DNA of 64,000 nt from Flexibacter flexilis DSM 6793 (GTDB lineage: Bacteria > Bacteroidota > Bacteroidia > Cytophagales > Flexibacteraceae), in the NCBI RefSeq assembly GCF_900112255.1, contig NZ_FOLE01000001.1, positions 496,001 to 560,000 on the forward strand. The letters are read 5' to 3'. The notes under the pieces were generated by a model. It was not told the DNA's origin. It did not search any database and saw only the letters and a program-made list of their open reading frames with translations. Position numbers and translations under genes: made by a program. Every line of letters starts with the position of its first letter. The stretch's first letter is position 1. Below are positions 26,075-35,537 of this stretch, in pieces.

Positions 26075-27283
26075 ATGAAACGTACTTACTGGACTGATAC
26101 CATTTTTTGCACGCTTTTTGTATTCGTATTTTTGGGAATAACCTATTGGTTTACAGGGATTTTTGACGTACTAAAGCCGCTTTCGCAAGCCCTGAAAGAC
26201 TTCGAAATGACCGACCTGATTTACGCGCGACGTGTGGCGGCAGACGGCAGCACTTACAATCTGCAAGACGACCACGCCGCCGCCGATACCAACATTGTGT
26301 TGGTCAATATCGGCACGCTCAACCGCGAAGGCATCGCCGCAGAAGTGGAAGTAATCAATGCTCAAAAGCCGCGCCTTATCGCCATAGATACCGTGTTCGA
26401 GCAAGCAACTACGCCGCAAGCCGACAGCCTTTTGGCTGCTTCGTTGGCGCAAGTGGAGCATTTGGTTTTGGGCGTAAATGTCTATCAATCGCGCCTTACC
26501 GAAAAAGATTCGTTGGGTAGTTATTACGCGCCACTGTACGCCAACGCCAAAAAAGCCGCGCTGGGTTTTGCCTCTGGTGCTCGCAATAAAGTAACACGCG
26601 ACTTTTATCCAGCCCGACACGTTGGCGACAGCCTGATTCCGTCTTTTGCGGCGCAAATGGCCAAAATCGCCTATCCGCACGCTTACGAGCATTTGCAGGA
26701 GCGCAACAACACCAAAGAGCGCATCAATTACAGACGAACGGATTTGCAGTACATCACGCTTGACGTACAAGATATTTTTAATCCAGAACTGGCCGTTAAT
26801 CTGAAAGATAAAGTCGTGATTTTGGGCTACATGGGGCAGCAACTCGGCACGCAGTCGTGGGAAGTGAAATACTACACACCGCTCAACGAAAAGTACATCG
26901 GCAAAACTGCTCCCGATATGTTTGAGGCGGCCATACACGCCAATACGTTGTCTATGATTAAAGACAGCGATTATCTTAATCAAATGCCGCAGTGGTTGTG
27001 TGTGCTACTGGGAATTGCACTTTGTTTGCTCAATGTTAGGCTGTTTCTGTGGGTCAATCAATGGTTCTCGAGGTGGTACGATGCCATAACAAAGCTGTTA
27101 CAGTTTGTTGAAATAGCTCTATTACTATACATTGTGCTGTTAGTTTTTTCGCATTTTCATTACAAAATAGACCTAACTTTAGGACTTACAGCCCTCCTCT
27201 TTGCAGGAGACTTACTGGAAGTATATACTTCTGTTGTAAAAAATTTAGCTTTGTTATTAAAAACAAAAATACCAAGAATCTAA
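26075..27283 (+). CDS. CHASE2 domain membrane protein
   Basis: 402 residues. An N-terminal membrane helix (about 9-30) precedes an extracytoplasmic CHASE2-type sensor (about 60-295) with typical blocks IVLVNIGTLNREGIAAEVEV, RLIAIDTVFEQ, KDKVVILGYMGQ and PDMFEAAIHANTLSMI. Two or three C-terminal membrane segments follow (from QWLCVLLGIALCLLNVRLFL). In other bacteria CHASE2 is fused to cyclases or kinases; here nothing catalytic follows the membrane part, so it must sense or scaffold without its own output. Codon use becomes more A+T rich towards the end. Confidence 0.82.
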   Translation: MKRTYWTDTIFCTLFVFVFLGITYWFTGIFDVLKPLSQALKDFEMTDLIYARRVAADGSTYNLQDDHAAADTNIVLVNIGTLNREGIAAEVEVINAQKPRLIAIDTVFEQATTPQADSLLAASLAQVEHLVLGVNVYQSRLTEKDSLGSYYAPLYANAKKAALGFASGARNKVTRDFYPARHVGDSLIPSFAAQMAKIAYPHAYEHLQERNNTKERINYRRTDLQYITLDVQDIFNPELAVNLKDKVVILGYMGQQLGTQSWEVKYYTPLNEKYIGKTAPDMFEAAIHANTLSMIKDSDYLNQMPQWLCVLLGIALCLLNVRLFLWVNQWFSRWYDAITKLLQFVEIALLLYIVLLVFSHFHYKIDLTLGLTALLFAGDLLEVYTSVVKNLALLLKTKIPRI

Positions 27284-27668
27284 AATTATATTTTATTTTT
27301 TTTCAATAATACGATATAGTATTTGTAAATAACATTGTAAAAATTTCATTTGAGATATAATATATAACAATGATTTCGCACGCGAGAATACCGCGTACGC
27401 AACGATTTTTTTTAACTCTACCATACTAAAACACTCAATACGCACGGGTGTAATATTTTGACTTGATATAGATTTTTTGGTATTCGTTGCTCTGCGATAT
27501 TTGGACTTAACAAATTTCGTATAGAAATGTAAACGTTTGCGGCGTTTTTTTTAACCTGCCACATATCTTAATAATTAGCATTTTTTCTTTTTTGTCTCAA
27601 TCAGTTATCACCCGCTGGCAAAGCTAATTTTGATAGTTTTTCTAGCATAAAATCACACATTAAATCTT
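27284..27668. other. 385-bp AT-rich intergenic region
   Basis: The gap before the sensor group is strongly A+T rich. No ORF, RNA gene or clear terminator was found. It has the second copy of TGTAAACGTTTG (27528-27539). The promoter of the downstream gene must lie here but no full consensus match was seen. Confidence 0.5.
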
Positions 27669-29294
27669 ATGATTCCCACTGCTACTTACGAACAAGAGCC
27701 CGTTGCGGCTAATGGTCAAAACCCTTCGATGAAACAAAAAAGTTTGGAAGATCGTCTTTGGATGGACTCGACACTGAGCCGCTTCGATGAGGTTTTGCGT
27801 ATCAATTATGATAAAACAATCGAGGTTTTTACGGATTTGGTGGTAGCGGAAACCTGCGAAATCGTGGGAGCTATTTCGGGGTCATTTTTTGTAGTGGACG
27901 AACAACGTAACATTATTTTGGCGACGGCTGGATTTGGTTGTACGCCCGAAACGATGGCCAAAACGCAATTCAAAATTGGAGAAGGTATTGTAGGACAGGT
28001 AGTTAAATCGAAAGCTACGCGCTATATCGAAAATGTCCCCGCGCAATCGGTGTTGGTGGCCAGTTCGTTAGGAAGCATCAGCGCGGCCTCGTTGATTTGT
28101 TTGCCGCTGATTTTTAATGAAAAAGTATATGGCGTAATTGAGTTGATTAGCCTGCGACCATTAGAAAATAAATTCCAAGATTTTTTGGAGCGTTTGTGCA
28201 AAAACATTGCTTCTACGCTGCAAAGTATCCAAAACAATATGCGCACACGCGAATTGCTTATTCAGCTACAAGAAGAAGCTTCGCAGCGTGCCGCACAAGA
28301 AGAAGAATTGCGCCAAAACTTAGAAGAACTGGAAGCGACGCAAGAGCAAATGCAACGCCAACAATCAGAACTTCAGCTACTTAAAGAAAATCTAGAAAGA
28401 GAAGTTGCCGACCAAACCGCCGAGCTTAAAAACTTGATGCAACGCTTTGATTTGGCGGCCAGCACCACCACCGAAGGCCTTTGGGACATTATGATTCCCA
28501 GCAACATGGAGGTAGATGGCACTACGCCGTTTTGGTGTTCGGATACGATGCGCAAAATGTTGGGCTATGCCAACGAACAAGAATTTCCAGGATTGTTACA
28601 AAATTGGATAGACCTTTATCACCCAGAAGATACGGCTGCGGTAGAAAAGGCATTTTTAGACCATTTGTTTGACGTAACGGGCAAATACAAATATGATATT
28701 GAATGCCGTTTACGCCTAAAAGATGGTAGTTATCAATGGTTTAGAGCGGTAGGAAATACGTTGCGCGACCCGCAAGGCCGCCCGATTCGCGTGGCTGGTT
28801 CTTTGATTAATGTTCAAGCACAAAAAGATATTGACAAACTTCACCATGAGCTGGTAGCCGAAAAACAACGCATCGAGCTGATGGCGCAGACGCTGGAAAA
28901 AGTATTGGTATCGTTGCCAGACGGTTTGTTTACTTCGGACATGGACGGCAACATCGATCGTTTCAATGACGCGACACTTCATCTAATCGCAGCAAATCCT
29001 GACCACAAACCCGAAAACGCGAAAGATTTTCTTAAAATGATGCGTTTGGAGAGGCTTAACAACCACCAACGCTACCGCCAAAAATTATTCTGCTTGGATG
29101 GTTCAACCAAATTGGTAGAACTCGTGACCAACTCTTTCGAGATTGGCGACAAAAAACAAAGAGTGTTTTATATGCGCGACATCACCGACGCGGTGCGCAA
29201 AGAACAAGACCTTATCAATACGTTGGAGCAGTTGGAAGAAGCCAAATCGAATTTGGAGCAAGCCAGCACCAGCAATCGTAAATTAAAAAACTAA
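27669..29294 (+). CDS. GAF-PAS-PAS sensor protein without output domain
   Basis: 541 cytoplasmic residues. The GAF domain (about 45-190) reads SFFVVDEQRNIILATAGFGC and LICLPLIFNEKVYGVIELIS. A long coiled coil follows (about 195-260, rich in Gln and Glu). The first PAS (about 262-385) has a clear PAC end (RLKDGSYQWFRAVGNTLRDP) and a second PAS (about 400-510) ends VFYMRDITDAVRKEQDL, then a short coil. There is no histidine kinase, cyclase or phosphatase domain. It probably passes its signal by protein contact, perhaps to the proteins encoded downstream (V4R-like and SpoIIE-type). Confidence 0.85.
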   Translation: MIPTATYEQEPVAANGQNPSMKQKSLEDRLWMDSTLSRFDEVLRINYDKTIEVFTDLVVAETCEIVGAISGSFFVVDEQRNIILATAGFGCTPETMAKTQFKIGEGIVGQVVKSKATRYIENVPAQSVLVASSLGSISAASLICLPLIFNEKVYGVIELISLRPLENKFQDFLERLCKNIASTLQSIQNNMRTRELLIQLQEEASQRAAQEEELRQNLEELEATQEQMQRQQSELQLLKENLEREVADQTAELKNLMQRFDLAASTTTEGLWDIMIPSNMEVDGTTPFWCSDTMRKMLGYANEQEFPGLLQNWIDLYHPEDTAAVEKAFLDHLFDVTGKYKYDIECRLRLKDGSYQWFRAVGNTLRDPQGRPIRVAGSLINVQAQKDIDKLHHELVAEKQRIELMAQTLEKVLVSLPDGLFTSDMDGNIDRFNDATLHLIAANPDHKPENAKDFLKMMRLERLNNHQRYRQKLFCLDGSTKLVELVTNSFEIGDKKQRVFYMRDITDAVRKEQDLINTLEQLEEAKSNLEQASTSNRKLKN

Positions 29295-29321
29295 TTGTAT
29301 CACAGACACACCGTTAAAGCT

Positions 29322-29846
29322 ATGGTAGAAATACAAGGCAAATTTTTTACGCTCATCGGAATGCTAATGAGCAACAAACCAGAGCATTTGGAAAAAGCGA
29401 ATGCTTATTTGGAAAGTGAAATAGGGCTTACACACTTGGAACTTGACCCCGAAGATTTTTATGATATTACGGTATGGGTTCGTTATCTGGAAATTTATCA
29501 GGAGTCGTTGGGTGGCAATAAAGCAGAGGTAGCCAAATCCGTAGGAAAACGCATTTATCCGACGGTAAAAAGAACTTCAGGTTTTCCTCCACACCTCAAA
29601 ACACCTTTAGATTTTATTCTTTTTGAAGCAGAAGGCTTTAAAGGCGCACATTTAGGCGATAATATCAAGCAGCGTACTTTCCTCAAAAAAGAAGAAGGCT
29701 TGGTGGAAGTAGTGGCGACACCGCCTTGTGTTGGTTATCCTGAAGGCTTAATAGAAGGCGTTTATTTGGGGATTATGGAACTATGCGGCATCAAAAACGG
29801 TAAAGTTTCGCTTATTGGAGCAGATACTTTCCGAGTGGAATGGTAA
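29322..29846 (+). CDS. Small V4R/HNOB-like ligand-binding protein (tentative)
   Basis: 174 residues from the ATG at 29322. A TTG at 29295 immediately follows the stop of the sensor gene and would add nine residues; ATG is preferred. The fold is not certain. The run YDITVWVRYLEIYQESLG and the C-terminal block TPPCVGYPEGLIEGVYLGIM followed by LCGIKNGKVSLIGADTFRVEW are reminiscent of V4R or haem-NO-binding domains, which share a small-molecule-binding fold. Cys residues in TPPC and MELCG could bind a ligand. It is translationally close to the GAF-PAS-PAS gene, so it likely serves the same pathway. Confidence 0.5.
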   Translation: MVEIQGKFFTLIGMLMSNKPEHLEKANAYLESEIGLTHLELDPEDFYDITVWVRYLEIYQESLGGNKAEVAKSVGKRIYPTVKRTSGFPPHLKTPLDFILFEAEGFKGAHLGDNIKQRTFLKKEEGLVEVVATPPCVGYPEGLIEGVYLGIMELCGIKNGKVSLIGADTFRVEW

Positions 29847-29889
29847 GCCTCCCTTTCTTTTTTCATCTTTCAGCAATTATTTTTTTGAC

Positions 29890-29933
29890 CAAAAGACATT
29901 GGCTTTATTTCTCAATAAAGCCAATGTCTTTTG
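29890..29933. terminator. Perfect 20-bp hairpin between two signalling genes
   Basis: Arms 29890-29909 and 29914-29933 are exact reverse complements (start CAAAAGACATTGG), loop TCTC. It begins 44 bp after the V4R-like gene and ends 20 bp before the next ATG. It has only a short T run, so it may be a terminator, an RNA stabiliser or a processing site. Confidence 0.65.
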
Positions 29934-29952
29934 AAAATCTTTCCTCCAGCGT

Positions 29953-31716
29953 ATGATACAAGAATTACCCAAACACGAAGAATTGCAAGTATTTCTAAAT
30001 CAGCAAAATAAGGCTGTTCAAAATACTCATCAAACAACAAATCATTGGCAAACCAAATTGCTGCACGCCCTCAAAGGCGAAGGCGATACGGATTTGCATC
30101 AATGGGCTGAGCCTATTTTGGAACTTTTGGCGCAAAAACTGAGTGCTTTGCAGGCTACCTTGTATTTTTTTGATGAAGAAGAACAAAAACTAAAATTAGC
30201 GGCTTGGTACAGCCCAATTTATCCCGATAACATTCCGCAAACCGTAGAACTTGGACACGGAACAGTTGGCCGCGCCGCCAAAACACACAAAACAGTTCGC
30301 ACCAACCTGAAAGGCTTTTCTTCTTTTTCGGCTACGACCGAATTTCAGCCCGATTGGTTGCTTACCGTGCCGCTCATGAACAATTACAAATTGGCGGGTG
30401 TGTTTGAATGTACGGCTTTCGACCACGAAGCAAACCATATTGCACAACAAGAATTTGATGGGGCTTTGCCTTTTGTGGCTTCTGCGTTGCATTCTATTCT
30501 GAAAGAAAAACAGTTGCTCCGAAGTCTTGCACAGCTCCGCGACGAACGCGAACATTTGCAAACATTGGCTTCGGTAGGCACGGAAGGCGTGGCATTTATT
30601 GATAATTTCCGCGTCATTGACCACAATTACGCTTTTAGCCAAATGTTTGGTTTTGAAAATGACGAGTTGGAAGGAATGCACTTGGCCGAGTTGCTAAAAG
30701 ACAATATTTTTTCGCAAGTAAATTTTTCGGAAGAAGCCTTTGCCGAAACGGAAGCACGCCGCCAAGACGGAAGCATTTTTGTGGTAGAAATGCAATTGCG
30801 TAAAGTGTTGCGCCAACGCCGCCAAATGATGGTGCTTACCTTGCGCGACATTAGCAAACGCAAAGCTGCCGAAATACAATTGGCTGATAGCCAGCAAAAA
30901 TTACAGGCTGCCGAGCAAGTAATTACGCTTACCAAAGAAGTAGAAGAGAAAAATAAAAAGATTACGGCCAGTATCAATTATGCCAAAAATATACAAGATG
31001 CGCTGTTGCCGAAGCAATCCGAAATGGCGCAACAGTTAGCCGAATATTTTATTTTTTATCAATGTAAAGACGTGGTGAGCGGCGATTTTTATTGGCATCA
31101 CGCCGCAGGCAATAACACTTGCTATTTGGCGGCTGTGGACTGCACTGGGCACGGCGTACCAGGCGCGTTTATGTCTTTCGTGGGTTATACGCATCTCAAT
31201 TCAGTGGTAAAACATCAGGGTTTTAACCAACCCGAAGCCATTTTAAAACAACTTGACCAAGAAGTTGTAAAAACATTGCGCCAAAACGAAAACAAAAACT
31301 CACGCGATGGCATGGACGTTGGTTTGATAAAATTGCAACTCGATACGCGCGAATGGTCTTTTGCGGGAGCGCATCGCCCAATGGTGATGTACAGCAATGG
31401 CCGAATCACAGAAACCAAAGGAAGCAAATGCGCCATTGGCGGCTGCCAAGGCACAAAACATACCAAAGAAATTGGGGCAACGGCTGGCCAATGGAAATCA
31501 GGCGATATGTGTTATTTGTTCTCGGACGGATACGCCGACCAATTTAACCTGAAAGGGGAAAAATTTATGGCCAAACGCCTCAAGCAATTGTTTCAAGAAA
31601 TCGGGCATTTGCCTGCCAATGAGCAACATAACATCCTTAAGTCGCAGTTTGAAGAATGGAAATTTGGCTCTTCGCAAATGGATGACGTATTGATTATTGG
31701 GGTTCGTTTGCCCTAA
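29953..31716 (+). CDS. GAF-PAS-SpoIIE (PP2C-like) phosphatase
   Basis: 587 residues. A GAF-like domain (about 45-185) and a PAS domain (about 205-310, ending MMVLTLRDISKRKAAEIQ) are followed by a coiled coil and a SpoIIE/RsbU phosphatase domain (about 345-585). The last has ASINYAKNIQDALLP, the metal Asp in KDVVSGDFYWH, AAVDCTGHGVPGAFMSFVG and LFSDGYADQ. Such enzymes dephosphorylate anti-anti-sigma-like STAS proteins. No STAS or RsbW-type gene adjoins. It lies in the same direction as the GAF-PAS-PAS and V4R-like genes, behind a strong hairpin. Confidence 0.92.
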   Translation: MIQELPKHEELQVFLNQQNKAVQNTHQTTNHWQTKLLHALKGEGDTDLHQWAEPILELLAQKLSALQATLYFFDEEEQKLKLAAWYSPIYPDNIPQTVELGHGTVGRAAKTHKTVRTNLKGFSSFSATTEFQPDWLLTVPLMNNYKLAGVFECTAFDHEANHIAQQEFDGALPFVASALHSILKEKQLLRSLAQLRDEREHLQTLASVGTEGVAFIDNFRVIDHNYAFSQMFGFENDELEGMHLAELLKDNIFSQVNFSEEAFAETEARRQDGSIFVVEMQLRKVLRQRRQMMVLTLRDISKRKAAEIQLADSQQKLQAAEQVITLTKEVEEKNKKITASINYAKNIQDALLPKQSEMAQQLAEYFIFYQCKDVVSGDFYWHHAAGNNTCYLAAVDCTGHGVPGAFMSFVGYTHLNSVVKHQGFNQPEAILKQLDQEVVKTLRQNENKNSRDGMDVGLIKLQLDTREWSFAGAHRPMVMYSNGRITETKGSKCAIGGCQGTKHTKEIGATAGQWKSGDMCYLFSDGYADQFNLKGEKFMAKRLKQLFQEIGHLPANEQHNILKSQFEEWKFGSSQMDDVLIIGVRLP

Positions 31717-31902
31717 TTTTAAGGCGATTTGCTATCAGAAGTTGTTTTTTTCGGTTAAAATGCTGTGTGGTTTATACCAAACATTTGTACTTTCGTGCTG
31801 AAAGCCTTCGTTAATGCTAAAAGGTTGGTTATTTTTCTGAAAAAACGCCGCTTTTTTTGTATTATTCGGATTACTCTGACAACTTCTGATAGTAAATATC
31901 GT

Positions 31903-33165
31903 ATGATTTGGAAATTACGTCCAGTTATTTTTTTCTTGGGTTTGGGGCTGCTGCTGGGAGCTTGCCAAACCTATTCGAGCCTAAATACCGTTAATTTAGA
32001 ATATCGCTACGATGCCAATATGCCCGTTTCCGTACAGCAGGCCGTACTGGACGCTGGCGCGAACGTTCGCTTGTATTTGGCCATAGATGCCAAGAAAATA
32101 TTGCCCAATGCACCCGCCCAAAGCCTTTTGGATTATTATGGTTTTACGGGAAATCTTAGCCCCAGTTATAAAAGCAAATACATCATCAGGCACGATACTT
32201 TAGTTCCTCAGCAAATTTTTAGAGATAAAAAAGGCATATTTTACGCGGTGTTTAATATTGAAAAAGCACAAAATTTACCTTTTGGAGTCATTGCCTTAGA
32301 TATTTACGAACGTGGCACAGACCGCAGTTATGTCATGGACATTCCGCTGGATTTTGAACCAGCCAATCCCATTGCCAACAAATATTTGCTTTTCAGAAAT
32401 GGAAGTACCATTCCTTTGATGCAAAACTATTTTGCTCCCCGCGATACGGTGAGTATCAGAAGTTTATTGGCCAAAAATAAAACACTCTTTATCAAACATT
32501 ATTCGGAAGAAACCTTTTCAGCTTCGTTGCCGCCGATGAGTGTCAATTCTACCATTACCAACAAAAAATCTTTAAAACTTTTAGGTCGTTTTCAGATAAA
32601 CACCGACAGGCTACTACAATTCTCCGAATCAGGTCTTTATTTTGTACAAGAAGATACTACTTCTAACGATGGTTTTTCGTTTGTGGTACAAGAAAATAAA
32701 TTTCCGCGTGTAACAATCCCTCAAGAGTTGGTCAACCCGTTGGTGTACATCACCACCCGCGAGGAACGCAATAAATTGAGCAATTCCCCCAAGCAAAAAG
32801 AAACGCTTGACCAATTCTGGTTGGACGTTGGCGGCAACCGCGACCACGCTCGCAACGTAATCCGTAACTTTTATGAGAACGTGGAAGAAGCCAACCGCCT
32901 GTTTACCAGCTTCGAACAAGGTTGGAAAACAGACAGAGGCATGGTATATATTATTTTTGGTAAACCCGACCGTTTGTTACGCTTCGACGACCACGAAGAA
33001 TGGTACTACGACCGCAACCTCAATGACTCAGGCCTGATGTTTGCCTTTTTCAAACGCCCGACCATTTTTACACCTGAAAACTACGAGCTGATGCGTTCGG
33101 GCGACTATTCGCACGCATGGTTCGGGACGGTGGAGCAATGGCGCAAAGGCGTGCTCCGACATTAA
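31903..33165 (+). CDS. GWxTD domain lipoprotein
   Basis: 420 residues from the ATG at 31903, which gives a clean lipoprotein signal (FFLGLGLLLGAC); an upstream ATG at 31765 would add 46 residues without a signal and is rejected. The C-terminal GWxTD domain has FEQGWKTDRGMVYIIFGKPD, then EEWYYDRNLNDSGLMFAFFK. The family is widespread in Bacteroidota and of unknown function, in the periplasm or outer membrane. The next gene begins 39 bp downstream. Confidence 0.9.
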   Translation: MIWKLRPVIFFLGLGLLLGACQTYSSLNTVNLEYRYDANMPVSVQQAVLDAGANVRLYLAIDAKKILPNAPAQSLLDYYGFTGNLSPSYKSKYIIRHDTLVPQQIFRDKKGIFYAVFNIEKAQNLPFGVIALDIYERGTDRSYVMDIPLDFEPANPIANKYLLFRNGSTIPLMQNYFAPRDTVSIRSLLAKNKTLFIKHYSEETFSASLPPMSVNSTITNKKSLKLLGRFQINTDRLLQFSESGLYFVQEDTTSNDGFSFVVQENKFPRVTIPQELVNPLVYITTREERNKLSNSPKQKETLDQFWLDVGGNRDHARNVIRNFYENVEEANRLFTSFEQGWKTDRGMVYIIFGKPDRLLRFDDHEEWYYDRNLNDSGLMFAFFKRPTIFTPENYELMRSGDYSHAWFGTVEQWRKGVLRH

Positions 33166-33204
33166 AATTAGCACACTACACAACTTTCTGATAATTAAGT
33201 TTTT

Positions 33205-34809
33205 ATGGCAAAAACAAACAAACAAGAAACAACTCCGCCACCTGTTAGCACAGCAACGGCATTACCCAACAAAGATATTTTTCAGGTAAACAAACTCACG
33301 CTGGCATTGCTTACGCTTGCTTCGGGGCTTTTTTACGCCTACTATTCTACGCGTTCCGATGGTTTTTATCAGCAAGACGAGGCGGGGCATTTTATTTCGA
33401 TGCTGGATTTTTGGCACGTGCCAAGCTCCATTCTTTCCAATTGGGCAAAACCCGGTTACAAACTCATTTACGTTTTGCCTGCGTTGTTGGGCAAAAATGC
33501 CGTGATGTTACTTAACTGTTTTTTTGCGGCCATGTCGGGTTGGTTGGCCTACAAAATCGCCGAGAAATTGGGTAGCTGCAAACCGCTTTTAGCCTTCATT
33601 CTGTTGGTAACACAGCCGCTTTGGGTGGCTCTTTCTTTCCGAAATTATTCCGAAATTCCGTCGGCGTTTTTGTTGGCATTGGCTGTTTACTTGCACCTTT
33701 TGGACAAACGTTGGTTGGCGGCTTTGGTCGCTTCGTATATCTGTACCATTCGCCAAGAATTTATCCCGATTCTGGGGCTTTATGGCTTGTATGCGCTGTA
33801 TCGCAAAGATTGGTTGGTGGTGGCGATGCTCACGGTGTTTCCGTTGCTGCAAAACCTGTGGGGCGGTATGCTCAACAACGACCCTTTGTATTTGCTGCAT
33901 CAAATATTGGGAAATTCTGAAGGCATACAAGACGCATACCCGCGTCAGGGTTTCGACCACTATTGGCGCACTTCTATTGTCGTGTTTGGGGCTGGGGCAA
34001 TTGCTTTGTTGGTGGCCTACATCGGCACGCAAATTTTACAACGCAAACAACCTGTGTATCTGGTGCTTGCGCCTGTGTTATTGTATGTGCTGGTAAACAG
34101 TGTTTTTAACTGGCAAGCGGTTCATATTGGCCCTTCTACGGGCGGCAACTTGCGTTATATGTTGTTTATTTCGCCGCTCGTGGCTGTGCTTGGCGCGTTG
34201 GCCGTAGATGAATACGAACAAATGCCCGACCGTTGGCGCATTGCGTATTTTTTAGTGCCTTTGGCGATTGTGGTGGCTTTGTACCTGAATCACAAACATA
34301 ATTATGTGCTTTTGCAGGAAGAAAGCGACCCCAAACCGTTGATGGGCGTGATGTTGGCGGCTGTGGTGTTGTTGTTGCCGATGTCGGCGATGATCAAAAC
34401 GGCGGTTTTTGGTTTGGTGTTTTTGTTTAATGTGTATATCAATAGCAGCCCCATGAAAATGTCTGACGAAGACCGCACTTGCCGCGAGGTGGCCAACTGG
34501 TACAAACAAAATCAAGCACAGTTTAAAAATAAGTTACTGTATGTCAATCACGTGATGTTTTTTTATTTCTTAGAAAAAACCCGTGCCGACCTTACGCCCG
34601 AACCCAAAGCCATTAGCAGTGAAGCCGATATGCAGGCCGCGCCGAAAGGAAGTTTTGTGTTTTGGGATTCGCATTACGGTTTCCGACCCAACCTCAAACG
34701 CGGTGTAAACATTGATTACTTCCTCAACAAACCCGCCGAATATACGCCGTTGCAGCAGTTTATTACGCCACAGCAAAATTTTGGTTTTGTCATTTTGGAG
34801 AAAAAATAA
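33205..34809 (+). CDS. GT-C-like polytopic glycosyltransferase
   Basis: 534 residues with roughly ten membrane helices. After the first helix (LALLTLASGLFYAYYS) a loop carries QQDEAGH, an acidic motif of the kind GT-C enzymes use with polyprenyl-phosphate sugars. A C-terminal soluble part (about 430-534) includes DRTCREVANWYKQNQ. The donor and acceptor cannot be told. It is co-directional with the GWxTD gene 39 bp upstream and closed by a strong terminator. Mannosyltransferase-like is the nearest description. Confidence 0.65.
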   Translation: MAKTNKQETTPPPVSTATALPNKDIFQVNKLTLALLTLASGLFYAYYSTRSDGFYQQDEAGHFISMLDFWHVPSSILSNWAKPGYKLIYVLPALLGKNAVMLLNCFFAAMSGWLAYKIAEKLGSCKPLLAFILLVTQPLWVALSFRNYSEIPSAFLLALAVYLHLLDKRWLAALVASYICTIRQEFIPILGLYGLYALYRKDWLVVAMLTVFPLLQNLWGGMLNNDPLYLLHQILGNSEGIQDAYPRQGFDHYWRTSIVVFGAGAIALLVAYIGTQILQRKQPVYLVLAPVLLYVLVNSVFNWQAVHIGPSTGGNLRYMLFISPLVAVLGALAVDEYEQMPDRWRIAYFLVPLAIVVALYLNHKHNYVLLQEESDPKPLMGVMLAAVVLLLPMSAMIKTAVFGLVFLFNVYINSSPMKMSDEDRTCREVANWYKQNQAQFKNKLLYVNHVMFFYFLEKTRADLTPEPKAISSEADMQAAPKGSFVFWDSHYGFRPNLKRGVNIDYFLNKPAEYTPLQQFITPQQNFGFVILEKK

Positions 34810-34813
34810 AAAA

Positions 34814-34857
34814 GTCGGGCGTGTGGCATGTTTTTGCGGCACGCCCGACAACCTTTT
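34814..34857 (+). terminator. Terminator after the GT-C-like gene
   Basis: Perfect 10-bp arms GTCGGGCGTG (34814-34823) and CACGCCCGAC (34840-34849), followed by AACCTTTTTAA. Confidence 0.85.
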
Positions 34858-34924
34858 TAAGCAAAATTTGGTTTTCAGATACAGAAACTAATATCTTTTT
34901 GCTAAAATTAAATTTGGTGGCGAT

Positions 34925-35524
34925 ATGGAAATAATGCGCAGCACGAAATATGCCCGCCGCGACCCTTACGTAACAATGCTTTGGATTGGGGTGTTAGGTA
35001 GTGCCATTATCTTTGGGATGATTACGTTTATGTATGGAGTGCTCAAGCACAAGCAGCATTGGCAGGCCATTGCGCTGCCGCCGTCGTTTTGGTTGAGTAC
35101 GTTTGTGATTATGGCCAGTAGCCTGACGCTGCACAAAGCCAATGCCGCCATCAGGCAAGAAAATTATGCACTATACAAAAATCAAATTGGCGCAACATTG
35201 GTCTTGGGCATTGTTTTTGTTGTTACGCAGCTTTGGGGCTGGCAACAGCTTGTAGAGCAGGGAATTGTGTTGAGTGGCGCGGTAGCGGGTTCGTTTGTGT
35301 ATGTGCTTTCGGGGCTGCACATTGCGCACTTGGTGCTGGGTGTTGGCGTGTTGGCGTGGGCGTATTGGGATGCACGCAAAAATGTGGCTTATATTGATGG
35401 TTTTATTCAATACCTAAATCCTGTGAAGCGGGCACGCCTGAAATTAGTGTCGATTTATTGGCATTTTGTGGACATTGTTTGGCTGTATTTGTTTGTGTTT
35501 TTTTTGTTGCAACGTTTATTATAA
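34925..35524 (+). CDS. Cytochrome c oxidase subunit III-like protein
   Basis: 199 residues with five membrane helices and the subunit III features WLSTFVIMASSLTLHKAN, YVLSGLHIAHLVLGVGVLAW and the final KLVSIYWHFVDIVWLYLFVF. In oxidases this subunit helps proton uptake stability and assembly. Subunits I, II and IV are not in the window, so it is an orphan here. The NlpC gene follows 13 bp later. Confidence 0.88.
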   Translation: MEIMRSTKYARRDPYVTMLWIGVLGSAIIFGMITFMYGVLKHKQHWQAIALPPSFWLSTFVIMASSLTLHKANAAIRQENYALYKNQIGATLVLGIVFVVTQLWGWQQLVEQGIVLSGAVAGSFVYVLSGLHIAHLVLGVGVLAWAYWDARKNVAYIDGFIQYLNPVKRARLKLVSIYWHFVDIVWLYLFVFFLLQRLL

Positions 35525-35537
35525 AAATCAGAAAACC

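Noticed and set aside
31765-31902. 46-codon extension of the GWxTD lipoprotein
   Set aside because: The upstream part is basic and would bury the lipoprotein signal peptide that begins at 31903.
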